A stretch of DNA of 64,000 nt from Cervus elaphus. Taxonomy: Eukaryota > Chordata > Mammalia > Artiodactyla > Cervidae. The notes beneath the pieces were generated by a model. The model did not search any database and was not told where the DNA came from. It worked only from the letters and a program-made list of their open reading frames with translations. Each line of letters opens with the position of its first letter. The stretch's first letter is position 1. The DNA lies in NCBI RefSeq assembly GCF_910594005.1, contig NC_057815.1, forward strand, positions 81,019,552 to 81,083,551, given 5' to 3'. This document shows, one piece after another, positions 1 to 11,831 of the stretch. Both the position numbers and the translations under genes were made by a program.

Positions 1-1294
1 TTCTTTGTTCAAATACAATGCAACATTTGTTTAAGATATCAAAAAGCAAAAGCTTGCACTACAGACTGTGGAGGCGTAGATTCTGAGACAATTTGCTATT
101 AAGGAGATTTTAAAATTTATCTTTAAAGTACATGAGTTCAAAAAGTTGTTGACTTTTTTGTTTTGTATTATTTTTCTTTCCATCTCTTGCAAGAAAGGAG
201 GCTCATGCCAGGCCAAATTGTACCTTCAGCTATTCAGACCTTCACTGCACTTTCCTGTCTTCCCATCAGGGGATATCATTAGCCAAAGCAACTCAATTAT
301 TGTAGCCTTTACTCAAGCCCTGTGAGAACTCAGAAGTGGAATAAATTGGGAAATTTGATGAAGAAACAATATCTTAGAGATAATCATTTTGCTTCCACAA
401 AATGCCTCTTTATTTTAATGGGGCAGGATAAAAACCAACATACATTTTAAATGCCCTCACCTGTGTCACTAATTGCATGGAAAGTTGTTTAAATGAAACA
501 ATTGCTACAATTGTGGTTGATTCATGTGTTTCACTAAACTTGGCAAAGCTTCCCCTTTCATCTAGAATAATATGATTATGAAGCAGTAACAAACAAAAAA
601 TACAAGTCATTGCTTTCTCTCTGAAAATTTATGACATAGCTAAAGAAAAAATATTTACCAGTCATTATATCCTTAAAGTATTTGCATTTATATGTTTCAT
701 TTTAATTTAAATAGAAAAATTAATTTTTGTAGCTTTCTATGACAGAAACTTATGCTTTTACCCTAATATAAAATTTTTGTCGATCTCCTTTTAATAACAG
801 TATTACTTTAGTTTTATCTGAGCTTATACCTACTCATTTATAGGCTGAATTTTCATATTGACATTTCATATACATCTCAGTATCCTGAGTGAAATGCGCT
901 AATGTTGACATTTGCTACTTCTCTGTGGTGGGATTGGGGTGATTTTATATCTTCTTATTTATTCCTTTATTATTAAAAACAGACCAAGAACATATCTATT
1001 TATAAATCTAAGAATGACAAAATTAAAGTTTGTATATACACATGTCTAACTAAATCCTGTTTATCACCCATTCACCCACCACACTTTTTGCAATCTGCTT
1101 CTATCTCGTGTAGCAATACTCTTTCAAACTCTGCTTGTTGTAGCTACATTTGCAGTTATTCCTTCATCAGCCTGTGTAGTTCACACCAAGATGTTGACAA
1201 CTATTTTACATTGTGTTCTTAAGTTAACTACCCCTAAAGAACAGTAGAACAGTTGAAAATGCCTTTTAAAAAATTCCAAAATTAGCTTATCAGC
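1..1294. other. Unique AT-rich DNA, no gene seen
   Basis: AT-rich single-copy sequence. Open frames here are short (66 codons or fewer) and show no recognisable protein, splice pattern or repeat consensus. I see nothing further to annotate. Confidence 0.6.
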
Positions 1295-1545
1295 TGGAGG
1301 GTCAGTTTTGCATAGTGGTTAAGATCATGTCCATTGAAGTCATATAACCATTGGTCAGGGCATTGCCAGTTACAAAGTATGTGACCTTGAACAAGCTACC
1401 CAACATCTCTCAGACACTTTTTTCATTTCTAAAATATTGATTTAAAGTATCGAGCTCATCATAAAGATTGCATTATAAAACATTTGCAAAGCACTTAGCA
1501 TAAAGACACACATGGAGAGCTTAGTCAGCAAAAGCCGTTCAAATA
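1295..1545 (+). repeat. MIR SINE relic
   Basis: The stretch begins with a 'tagtggttaagatcatg' motif and continues with 'gtgaccttgaacaagctacc' and 'atttgcaaagcacttagca'. These match, in order, the tRNA-like head, core and tail of the mammal-wide MIR SINE in forward orientation. It is heavily diverged, as expected for an ancient element. It has no coding capacity. Confidence 0.8.
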
Positions 1546-3510
1546 ATCGATTGCCACTGTCCTAAGTTAAGGACAGGAGGTGCATCGGACTCTGTGGGAG
1601 CATGTAGCAGAAGGTCCAAACCTAATCTGGGGGGTTGTTGACATTTCCAGTACTCTACGAGTCATCCATCTACACCAACATTTCTATAGATTATCTAGAG
1701 TTGTAGGAGACCTCTGTGAGAGTCCAATGATGGTGAGGAAAAATAATTTCAATGATTAGAAATCAGTTTTCTGTTCTTGCAAAAAAATTTCAGGAGAAGT
1801 CATGTAAATCTGTAGGAATCGCTTGCCTGAGAGTAGCTCACTGGGTAATGAAAGGTCAAGTAATACTACCCATATCATAACTTATGATAGCTTTAAGCTT
1901 TAAAGTGTTTTTCTCTTTTCTTTGAAAAAATGTTAATGGGAAGTGAAGGAATTAGAAAGAAAACTAAGATACAGCCTGAACATTGCAATTCAGTACACAA
2001 AGGAAAAGGTTTACCAAAAAATAAAAACAACTCAAAACCCCAGACTTAAACCAAACACCACACATACAGCTCAAGATATTGGCATTTTCAAGTATAAACC
2101 TTCATGGCTTCTCAGGCATCAATGACTTTAATCATTCTGACCCAGACACCTGCACTTAATATACTTCCGGTATGACGCCTTATATGTTACAGACACCCCC
2201 ACCCCCAGCAAATTACATACTAGGAAACACTGACAGTTGTGTTGATAACATTAAATGCATCCTGCTCAGCCCAGTACTAAAATGCCTGCTTGTCGCTCTC
2301 ACTGGGGGAGAAAAAAAAAAAATCTCTACTGTGCATATTCCACAGAAGGTAAGAATAGTGTTTAAAAAGATACTGCAGCTAGCATTTCTAGAAGACTGTC
2401 TGGGAATGTCTTAAAATGGATGTGACAAACACAGCATTTGAGTTTCAGGATGACTGTGTCAAGCACCGTGCTTTCGAAAGTCTGAACTGTTTCAAAGTCA
2501 CAAAGCATTGACTGAGGAGGTGAAACAGTTGGGGAAAGGCAGTGAAATGAACAAAAGATGTGCTTGAACAATTTGAAAAATCTAGGAAGGTTTTTTTTTT
2601 CCACCAAAGCACCCATAAATGTACAGGGCAAACAGAATTACTCCAGAACCTTCTCAGATGTGCCCCCAAAGGCACATTTTGTTTATATTTGTCTTCAATC
2701 TTTGTTTAATCGTAGCTTGCATATAACTTCCTGAGTAGACATATGTTGGGGGAAATGAGCGGCCAGACTGGTCATTGCTCAGAGTTTCCTTACATGAGGA
2801 ATGAAGAAAGTAACTGCACCTGAAATGATACCCATTTTTTGCAGTCCACACCCTACCCCCGCCCTCTCAGGTTGGTAAGTAAAACAGTTGAGCATATGTA
2901 TTTGAAGGTTTTCAAAACTAGGTTGAAGAATCTAGTAAATATGTGCAAAGAGCAAAAACATCAAGAGTCAGTTTATATCCATCCTCTACCCGCCCCTATG
3001 AGACAATTGCTATAATTGCTTTTCTTGCAAAACATTTTCTGAGTGCCAAGTTATGCAGGGAATGAAGCGTTACCTAGCAATATGGCCAACTTTCAATTAT
3101 CCATGGCAATGGGAGACAGGGATAGTAGAGATAATTAAAATTCACAGACTGTCTTCAAACTTCAGTTTAATCACTTGCACCCTGCTCCTCTTGCACCAAG
3201 CACGCTGGAAGTGCTACCTGAAGATATGTTTTGATTCAGGTTTCATCTCTTTCCATGTTCCTTGTCCTCCAAACAAGGGAAACAACAGAAAGCCTTATTT
3301 CATTGTTCTATCTTCAGGGCCTAATAAAAAATTTGGATCATAGCAGATGTTCAAAAAATATTGAATTGTTAGAACAGGATGAAATGGAGGGAAAGGGTCT
3401 TTGTTATTCCTGAACTGGGAACTTGGTATGAGCCTTACCTGTTTTTGCAGATACTAGCAGCCAAACTTTTATAGTATTCTATGAAAACCTTCCTTTTAAA
3501 GTTGTCATAC
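1546..3510. other. Unique DNA, no gene seen
   Basis: Mixed-composition single-copy sequence. Several overlapping open frames of 60-96 codons occur on both strands, including around 2.4-2.7 kb and 3.05-3.35 kb. None shows a conserved domain, and their overlap on opposite strands argues for chance. No repeat family was recognised. Confidence 0.5.
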
Positions 3511-3660
3511 CCATTCATTCATTCATTCACAGATGTTTACAGTGAGCCAGTCTTTGTATTTGAGTACTGGATATTCAGCAGAGAACAAGATGGACGAGAT
3601 TGCTTCCTTTATGGATCTTAGATTCCAGTTGGAGGAGTCAGATAAAAAAAAAAGCAAATT
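3511..3660 (-). repeat. L2 LINE 3' end relic
   Basis: A (TTCA)n run followed by an 'acagtgagccagtc...gatattcagcagagaacaagatgg' pattern matches the reverse complement of the L2 3' end, whose sense strand ends in a TGAATGAA-type repeat. Short and diverged. Confidence 0.65.
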
Positions 3661-4149
3661 AAAAATTGTTAGTGGAATGTATTAATGCTGTGAGGAAAAT
3701 CTATGGAGACCCAATACAGTGTAATTTGGGTGAAGAGAGGCACTAATATAGCATGATTAAAAGTTCCTCTTTGTTGGAATATGAGGTCGACTGTTGCATG
3801 TAAGGGATCAGACAAAGAGTGTTCCAGGTGAAAAGGACTTAAGCAGAGAAAAGGACTTTGAATCTGGGGAACAACATCAGGTGGTGTAAACTCTCAACTG
3901 GGATCAGTTGTGAGTGAAAAAAGTTACTTTCTTTTTTCAGTTTCAAATAGGAAGCTTTAAAATCATAATTTCTAGGTCAAAAGAACAGATTCTTCTCCAT
4001 ATTTAGTGCACAAATCCATTTTAGACTCTAATTAAATGTACGATTTTTTTTGTCTGCTTGTAATATAAACAGAGCACACACATCCTCCTCTTTTAAATAA
4101 TCATGGAATTGAATGAAACAGATCATTTTGTCATTGGAAGCTCAGAATA
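3661..4149. other. Unique DNA, no gene seen
   Basis: No repeat consensus or coding signal was recognised in this stretch. Confidence 0.5.
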
Positions 4150-4260
4150 CTTTATTCAGCCATTTATTGAATGCTACTTTGTGTTACTTACTGCTTTACA
4201 TACTGAGGTTAAATACGGAAAAGTCTACTTCTCATGGAGCTTTATCTAGCACAGAATTTT
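4150..4260 (-). repeat. L2 LINE 3' end fragment
   Basis: The order 'catttattgaatgctact', 'tactgaggttaaatacgg' and 'ctcatggagctttat' follows the reverse complement of the L2 3' end. A 123-codon open frame spanning 4113-4484 runs through this relic and is judged accidental. Confidence 0.55.
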
Positions 4261-4440
4261 TAGGTGGTTTTAAAAATGCCTGTAACCTTGTTTTCTGTCA
4301 TCACTGCTTTTTTTTCCTTATAGACATTCTACTATTTGCCTACTGCCAAGAACCTGCTAGTATGTCCATATCATCTCAGTTCTCTAGATTTGAGTGTCTC
4401 CTCCCATTTGATGGTTTATTCACCACCAGTAAGTTCCATG

Positions 4441-5810
4441 TATATTTTCTCCTTAATCATTGTAAAGAAATAATTGATATATAATAAACACATATAGAGA
4501 GTGTACAATTTTCTATTATATGTATACAACCATCACCACAGTCAAGATGATGAATATGTATCATCCCCTCAAGCTTACTGATGCCCTTTGTCATCTCTTC
4601 CGCCTCTCAAACCTCCGATCAGTCCCCTACTTATCTATCTGCTTCTTGTCAGTACAGATTAGTTTGCATTTCCTCAAATGTATAAATGGAGTCTGATAGT
4701 ATTGCTCTTTTTTGGTGTAACTTCTTTCAGCATAATGATTTTGAGATACCTCAGTGTTGTTTAAGGTATCAATAGATTGCTCACTTTTTATTCCTGAAGT
4801 AGTAAAAATATTGCACATATCATAAAATCCACCACTTTTTAAGTATATGATTCAGTGATTTTTAGTATATTCAAAAGAACAACACAACTGCCTAATTCCA
4901 GGACAGTTTCGCCTACCCCAAATAAATCCCATACCCATTAGCAGTCACTCCATTCCCTCCTCCCCCAAGCCCTTAGCAACCACTGACATACTTTCTGTTT
5001 CTGTAGATTTGCCTCTTCTGGACATTTCATGTAAATGGATCACGCAGTGTGAGGTATTTTGCGGCTTCCTTCATTTGGCATAATGCTGTCAAGCTTCCTC
5101 CTTGTAGCGTGTGTCCGTGTTTCGCTCCTTTTCACGGCTGAATTCCATCGTGTGAATGTGCTATTTTGTTGTTGTCATCATTTAGTTCCTCCATCACTTC
5201 CAACTCTCTGTGACCCCATGGACTGTAGCCCGCCAGGCTCCTCTGTCCGTGGGATTTCCCAGGCAAGGATACTAGAGTGGGTTGCCTTTCCTCTCCAGGG
5301 GATCTTCCTGGCCCAGGGATCAACATATGATTTGAAGATATTTTCTCCCATTTTTTTGTTCTTTCACTTTTTTGATAGTGTCTTTTGAAGCCAACATTTT
5401 TCAAATTTGATGATTTGTCTATTTTTATCCTTGATTGTTTGTGCTTTAGGTGCCGTATCTAAGAAACCAGTTCTTAGATGCCTAATTCTTGGTCATGAAC
5501 ATTTATATCTATTTTCTTTTAAGAGTTTTAAAGTTTTATCTCTCACAGTTAGCTCTTTGATAAGTTTTGAATTCATTTTGGTTATGTTGGGAGGAAGATG
5601 TCCAACTTAGTTCATTTCTAAGTGGATATCCAGTAGTCCTAGCACCATTTGTTGAAAAGACTATTCTTTCTCCACTAATTTGTCATGGTGCCTGTGTCAA
5701 AAATCATTTAACTGTAAATGTATGGGGTTATTTCTGGTATCTCAGTTCTGTCCCATTGATCTATATGCCTGTTCTTTTGACAGTACCCATGGAATTTTGT
5801 CTGGTAGACT
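4441..5810 (-). mobile_element. Old L1 (L1M type) 3' part, interrupted by a SINE
   Basis: On the minus strand this is the end of L1 ORF2 followed by the 3' UTR. Plus-strand landmarks are 'caaccatcaccaca' (4528 on), 'gcataatgctgtcaagctt' (about 5080) and, further right, 'caccatttgttgaaaagact' (5643 on) with 'ccattgatctatatgcctg', which is ORF2 C-terminal coding in reverse. The element is split by a Bov-tA SINE at about 5168-5322. It is 5' truncated and carries no intact frame. The divergence suggests a pre-ruminant L1M subfamily. Confidence 0.8.
5168..5322 (-). mobile_element. Bov-tA SINE, head-truncated, nested in L1M
   Basis: Landmarks 'gtgaccccatggactgtagc', 'ccaggctcctctgtcc' and 'ccaggggatcttcctgg' define a reverse-oriented Bov-tA body. 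The tRNA-Glu-like head is missing at the right end, where L1M sequence resumes. Being inside the L1M, it is the younger insertion. Confidence 0.85.
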
Positions 5811-7419
5811 AGACAAAACAAATGGAGCAGTAGGAATGGTATTAAGCAAATGAATGGGAATTCAGAGCCTACAAAAACCTTCTTCCTTAAAGAAATACAG
5901 TGCTTTGTTGGCTGAGAGAAAAGGAAAAGTTATGAGAGTATTTGAAGTCTAATTCTGTTTTCCATTTTATTTTCATATAAAATTTCATCTTTTGATGTCT
6001 AAAATTCTAACCTGCATCAAAAAAGACTTGTTAAATGTCAAAGCCATTCCTGTACCTTCCACTTACTCATGGATTATAGGTTGAACACCTTAGCTACAGT
6101 CTGATGGGCAAGCACAGAGATGATTTCACCACTGGAATTAATCAGCTCTTCAGACATAATGAGTTGTATTCCATTCCCACATCCCACAAATCAAGATAAA
6201 ATGATGATGAAGAAATGCTAATTTGTTTATAGTAATGCTCTGTTGAGGAGGATGTGGCAAGGGATGGCAAGAAGCAGCAGCATCTGAAATTGTATGTATG
6301 TTCTCTTAACTATTTTTTTTTAAAATTTTGAAATTGAGCATGATAATTAAGTTCATGGGAGCTGGCTAAGATTGGGCAGCCAGTTCACAGGTGTGGGAAA
6401 CATCTGAGTCAACCCCAGCAGTGGTGAGGGTGCCAAAGTGAACACCTGGCTGTGGATAGCAGTTGCTTTGTCTGCCAAAATCACTGCTGTGCAATGATCG
6501 GCAGAATGAACAGCAATCCAAAGACTAAGCACAACTGAACACTGAATGAAAAGAGGGCCCTGAGAATAAGAAACCCAAGGTTGGGAGCTAAGTGTTGGAG
6601 CAAATGCTCTTTAAATGCAACAAGCAGACTAACTTTGTCAATTATTGTCGTTAAATATTTTTAGCACTAAGACTGAAAACCATTGATACTTTGTTAGAAC
6701 AACATTCCAAACGAGTGTGATAACACAGCGCTTTGTGTTTGATATTAGAGTAGGAAGAAATTTTAAGATCATTCAGATTAAATGTATTGTGTGATATTTG
6801 AATATCCCTGCAGCCAAGAACTAAGCAAAACTTTGATGTACAGAGGTGAATATACTGTGTTCACCTTCAGAAAACCTATAGTGCTGATAAACTATTGGAT
6901 CTTAGAACATTTCTCATAAATTACAATAAATGTGTTATATACACATTCTGTTTTAAAGGGCCAGTGGAGGAAGCAATGTTAAATTAGACAGGAAGGAATA
7001 TAGAACAGGGCTTGCAAAAGAGGGTATCAGTTATGAAGGACAGGGAATTTCAGGTAGAAAGCAGGGGGTTGTCTGGGAGCTTGACATGTTCAGGCAACTA
7101 CATGGAGATATTCCTTTTATTGGCACATCACCTTTACATAATTTTTTTAAAGTCTTGCCTCCCTTCTGGCAGATCTTTCTACATAACCTGAATAAGGCCA
7201 AGTTTCTAGAATTTCTGTTGTGTAGCTGTATTTAGATCACTCCCTGGTATTATCATGCTCAATGTGGAAAATTAAACTTGGTGAATGGTAGATTGTACTT
7301 TTTATTAAAAATTCTTTCTTTCCTCTCTGCCCTTGCCATGGTTCACTATGAATGGAGTGTACTTCTCCATCTTGTATGTTGGGCTTGGCCTGATCAGTGG
7401 AATTTGGAAGGAAATGATA
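5811..7419. other. Unique DNA, no gene seen
   Basis: No repeat family or coding signal was recognised over this 1.6-kb stretch. Confidence 0.5.
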
Positions 7420-7605
7420 GGGGGCCATTTCTGAGCCATGTCCTTAAGCAAGTTGCCATTCATATCTCTCAAGCTTTTCTGATCCATCATGGAATAAAAA
7501 ATCTGCCATACAATGAGTGTAAAATAAAATGCTTGTTGTTAGAAGCCACTGAGATTTGGGGGTTGTTTTCTATACAGCAATATTGCAGCAAAGGCTAATA
7601 AAGCA
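7420..7605 (+). repeat. Ancient LTR-like repeat tail, family uncertain
   Basis: The run 'aataaaatgcttgttgtt', 'agaagccactgagatttggg' and 'tatacagcaatattgcagc' resembles the 3' ends of old mammalian LTR-type repeats, which end in an AATAAA signal followed by a 'taagccact...gttgtttgttac' motif. I cannot name the family from memory with confidence. Confidence 0.35.
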
Positions 7606-7984
7606 ACCATGGTCATTGCTAGAAACTATAAAAAAAAACTGGTTATTGTTGCTTCAAATGAAGAATATGAATTTGAGTTTTTGAAGCACCCTGATACTAT
7701 AAATATTTAAGTACCTGTAGGATTAAAAACCAAATAAAATGAAAATATTTAAAATGTGGAGTAAATACTGCAGAATAAGGTCATGTTATAGTCTTGTGAA
7801 ATATATTCTTTCAATGGAATATGATGGTAATATGGAACATTAAAATTAAAAAGGTGATAAAAAATATAACAGGATGATGAACCCACATTATACTGGGTTT
7901 TTTCATGTTTTTAGTGATGTATGAGAGAAACCAAATTCACAATACTTTCCATAGCTACATAAGATATTTTAACTTCTCTTTGCT
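7606..7984. other. Unique AT-rich DNA
   Basis: No repeat or coding signal was recognised. Confidence 0.5.
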
Positions 7985-8310
7985 CTCAACAGCACCCATA
8001 TTCCTACTCTGCTTTATTTTCTTTTCCTTAGCATGTATCACTACTTAGCACCCTTTAAATAATTACTTATATATCTGTCCACTGTCTCTCTTTCTGTTAG
8101 AGTGTGAGTTCCACGAAGTCAGGTCTTGGTCTCTTTTGTTTATAGTTGTATTTTTGTTGTTTAATGGCTAAGTCATGTGTAACTCTTTTGCAACCCCATG
8201 GACTGTAGCCAGCCAGGCTCTTCTGTCCATGAGATTTCTCGGCAAAAATTATTGCCATTATCTAAAAACTAACCTTGTAAATCATAAGCATTGAATAAAT
8301 ATTATGGGGA
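7985..8310 (+). repeat. L2 LINE 3' end relic split by a SINE fragment
   Basis: 'catgtatcactacttagcac' and 'gagtgtgagttccacgaagt' match the L2 3' end in forward orientation. The terminal 'attgaataaatatt' resumes at about 8290, on the far side of a SINE fragment (about 8151-8258). The SINE therefore inserted into an existing L2. Confidence 0.65.
8151..8258 (-). mobile_element. Bov-tA/BovA SINE fragment
   Basis: 'tggctaagtcatgtgtaact', 'aaccccatggactgtagcc' and 'ccaggctcttctgtccatga' are the BovA body in reverse orientation. Only about 100 bp remain, and the tRNA-related head is absent. Confidence 0.8.
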
Positions 8311-10975
8311 AAATGATACATAGCTTGAGAAGAAAGAAAATTACTTATATGTTTCACTAAAAATGATGCAATACACCAAACTGAAGAAATAATTGCAAAG
8401 AAATTCCTTTGTAATTTTCCAAAGGAAAATTCCCAATTCCTGTGGGAAAATGGAAACATGATTAATGCCTCTAGAATACCCTCTTGTCCATTTTTCAGCA
8501 CTGCTGTATCTCAGCTTCTTTGATGTGTATGTATGTGTGTGTGTCCATGCATGTGTTGGCCTTTCTTTCCTCCACTGTATATGGTCTTCCTCCATGCAGT
8601 TAGTACGGATGGCCACTGACATACCCTGAAATGTATCATCCACAGCAGCTTCACAGAAAAAGAGAATGCTTCTTCCTCCTGGATATCTTACGTCTGCCCT
8701 CAGAAAGGACTATGCTTTGGAGTCATGCATTCATGCTTTGTGAGAATTACTTAGGTGGATGAACAGGTAACATGATTAGAAGACCTAGAGCACATCTCCA
8801 TGAGTGAAGTTGGCAGAGCGACGTGAATAGGTGTGTTCAGTAGTATAAAGTTGGAAGCTGCAGCCTGAAGAAAGAGGGATAGGTGGCTCTCTCAAGTGAA
8901 AGGAAGCTGAGCAGAGAACATGCTGCATTGCCCTGTGGGTTCAGCTTGGACACAAAGGATGATTCTGCATCCTGTGTCATGGCTGACTGGTATGAATCAA
9001 TAATTATGCTATTTCTCCCTGAATCTAGATGTGGCCCTGGAATCTATCTTACTGAGCTTTGATCTGGCCTTAGAAACCATTTTTTTGCATAGACTTCCAC
9101 ACATCTCTGCAAATTGATTTTGGACCTTCATATGAAATCTATTTTATATTAGGTCTTAAATAATTGCAGATCACCAGAAAGACCTACATTAACAAGTGTG
9201 GAAATAAATGGTGTACCAAGGCTAATAGATCTGACATTGAGGAGGCACTTCTAACCTAGACCAAGAAATGGGGATAAGGTAATACAGCAGGTGGGATATC
9301 ATTATTTATAGTAGTCACAAGGAGTCAAACTCCTCTTGAGGTTAATATGATAAGTGAGCAGGAGGCATACAGCAAGAGTCTTTCCACAGCTATAGCTTGA
9401 ACAAGAACGTCTATTCAGATCAAGATCTAGACATGTGAGATGCAATGATAAAATTGAAGATGGAATCAGAGAAGCCAGAAATCCACAGAAGAGAAGCAAT
9501 TGGAAGGTCAGTAGGATACTGAATAGATTCTCATGAAATTGCCCTGGGTAATTATGATTTTATCTTTTAGAAGCTGCAAGTCAGGACCCACAGCTGAATC
9601 AGACATCAACTTCCCCTCCATTCACTGGTCTGAGGCAGTATTTAGGTAGCCATCTCTATCATCTATCACATAACCTCAGTTCAAATGATTTTTTTTTAAC
9701 TCTTCAACTCCCTGAATTCCCAATAAGCGTGTCATTTGCTTAATGGATTTGATTCAGTTGATTGTTTTTGGATATCAGCTAAGACCACATCCAGTGTCCC
9801 ACCCACAGTCACCAGCATTACCACTTGATACCTATTCATTACTTGATCATTTTTCTTGGGAACTGTTTCTACAACCTGTTTCCCAGCCTGCAAAAGAAGA
9901 GCCCTTTGAAGAAACTGGTTCTTTTTCACTCTGGTTCACCATGTCACTGTAACCAATATCAGGAACCTTCAATTTAAGCATATGAATTACTTATAATAGC
10001 TAGTCAGTTTTAATTCAGCAATACTTAAATATCCTTCCTTTGTAAAATTCAGACCTTGTTATTTTTTCCAAGTGGCGAACAAAAATGAACATAATCTGGG
10101 CAAAAATAATTGTTGTAAAGAGCTTTCAGGGTATACTGTGACCTACGTTGATAGAAATGTTTCACCTATTGAAATCCACTGAACTGTTTCAAAACACCAG
10201 TTTGTGGGACTCTCGTTAGCCATATTCCTTTATGTTTCATGTTAAATAGCACATAATAAATGCCAGTGATTAGGCTCTAAAACATTTGCATGCATCAGTT
10301 AGTTAATAAACTTTTATGGACTGAATCATTAATTTTTCCAAAATAGATGATTTGTATAGTTATATTCCACTTAGGAGGCAGAACTTTCACCTGATTTTCA
10401 GGATTTTAAGACATCTCTCATTTGTTAATTAAAAAAAAAAAAAAAAACTGAAACCACCATGATTCTTTCTCTTTTTACCCTCCTAAAACAGGGAAAAGTT
10501 TGAGTTAAATGTTTTTCTCTGACACTGAGTGTAGATACTGTAAAATGTGAGTAACCTTTGGCTCAAATCCTTGCCCAGAGGATTATAACTATGTAACTTA
10601 GATTCTGTGGGCACTTAAGAGAACGCTGTGCTTGGCCAATTTAACAGGAGGGTTGTGGGCTGCAGATGTTTTCGTTAACTGTTTTAAACACCAATTAATT
10701 GTGTAAAGTTGACAGACCTGTTGTCTCACCAGTGTACTGAGTGTGTGCCTCTGTCCTGACCTTATATTCAACATGCAACTAGATTTTGATCAGTGGTTGC
10801 TCCAAATCTAAATTTTCCTGAGACCTTGGCAAAGATATTTGTAGTTATTCCTACATGCTTTGTACCTGGAATCTAATACCAAGGTTATCAACATCATGGT
10901 TAGCAGGTCCTATTTCTGCTTTTGTTTTATTTTTTCCTCTTTTTTCTTTAGATTTTCAGAGTATTCTACAAAGTC
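8311..10975. other. Unique DNA, no gene seen
   Basis: No coding exon was recognised. It includes a weak TG-rich run at about 8522-8556 and a 17-bp poly(A) run at 10431-10447. Open frames are under 101 codons and frequently overlap on opposite strands. Confidence 0.5.
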
Positions 10976-11178
10976 CATCTTTCTTTTTTACTGGGGTATA
11001 GTTTTATTACAATATTTTATTCATTCCTACTGTACAATGACATTAATCGGCTGTATGTATACATATAATCCTGTCCCTCTTGAATCTTTCTGCACCGCCA
11101 AACCATCCCACCCATATAGGTCATTACAGAACACCAGTCTGAGCTCTCTGTGTTATAACAGCAGATTCCCAGTAGCTA

Positions 11179-11295
11179 GGCTTCCCTGATAGCTCAGTTG
11201 GTAAAGAATCCTCCTGCAATGCAGGAGGCACTGGTTCAATTCCTGAGTCAGGAAGATCCTCTGAAGAAGGCATAGGCTACCCCTCCAGTCTTCTT
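11179..11295 (+). mobile_element. Bov-tA SINE, first unit of a dimer (3' truncated)
   Basis: It starts with the tRNA-like head 'cttccctgatagctcagttg', has a B-box-like 'ggttcaattcctgag' and stops abruptly after the 'cctccagtcttcttg' body motif, where a second SINE head begins. No tail of its own is present. See the finding on the shared duplication. Confidence 0.8.
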
Positions 11296-11493
11296 GAACT
11301 TCCCTTGTGACTCAGCTGGTAAAGAATCCGCCTGCAACGTGGGAGACCTGGATTTGATCCCTGGGTTGCGAAGATCCCCTGGAGAAGGGAAAGGCTACCC
11401 ACTCCAGTATTCTGGCCTGGAGAATTCCATGGACTGTATAGTCTGTGGGGTTGCAGAGTTGGACACGACTGAGTGACTTTCACTTTTACTTTT
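11296..11493 (+). mobile_element. Bov-tA SINE, second unit of a dimer (full length)
   Basis: It has the tRNA-like head 'cttcccttgtgactcagctg', the body 'gatcccctggagaaggg', 'ggactgtatagtctgtgggg' and the terminal 'cgactgagtgactttcactt'. It is complete from head to tail and lies directly after the truncated first unit. Confidence 0.85.
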
Positions 11494-11617
11494 CCCGCTA
11501 GCTATTTTATACATGGCAGTGTATATATGTCAGTTGTAATCTAAGTCCATGCTTTTTGTTGGAAGTTTGGCTTTGGGTTCCATTCATCCTTCTGTTTCAT
11601 AGTGCTAGCTATTAAGT

Positions 11618-11831
11618 TGTTGTTGTTCAGTCACTAAGTCCGCTAAGTCGTGTCTGACTCTTGGCGACCCCATGGACTGTAACACTCCAGGCTCACTGAG
11701 CTTCCCCAGGTAAGAATACTGGAGTGGGTTGCCATTTCCTTCTCCAGGGGATCTTCCTGTACCAGGGATCAAACTCACTTCTCCTGCATTGGCAGTCAGA
11801 GTCTTTACCACTGAGTCACCGGGGACATCCA
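11618..11831 (-). mobile_element. Bov-tA SINE
   Basis: Reverse-oriented full-length element. The tail side 'ttgttgttcagtcactaagt' is on the left, 'gcgaccccatggactgtaac' and 'ccaggggatcttcctgtacc' are in the body, and the head 'actgagtcaccggggacat' is on the right. It carries a short internal repeat ('aagtccgctaagtcgtgtc'). Confidence 0.85.

Larger units (their letters stand above)
10976..11560 (-). mobile_element. Ruminant L1 3' UTR fragment split by a SINE dimer
   Basis: Reverse-oriented L1 3' UTR landmarks are 'tactggggtatagtt', 'aggtcattacagaacacc' and 'tataacagcagattcccagt' up to 11178. The 'agctattttatacatggcag' motif resumes at about 11501. The break is filled by two head-to-tail SINE units flanked by near-identical 11-bp sequences (11168-11178 and 11494-11504, 9 of 11 matching), which are the target-site duplication. 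Confidence 0.75.

Noticed and set aside
4113..4484. 123-codon open frame
   Set aside because: It runs through an L2 relic and unique AT-rich DNA with low-complexity hydrophobic residues. There is no family resemblance.
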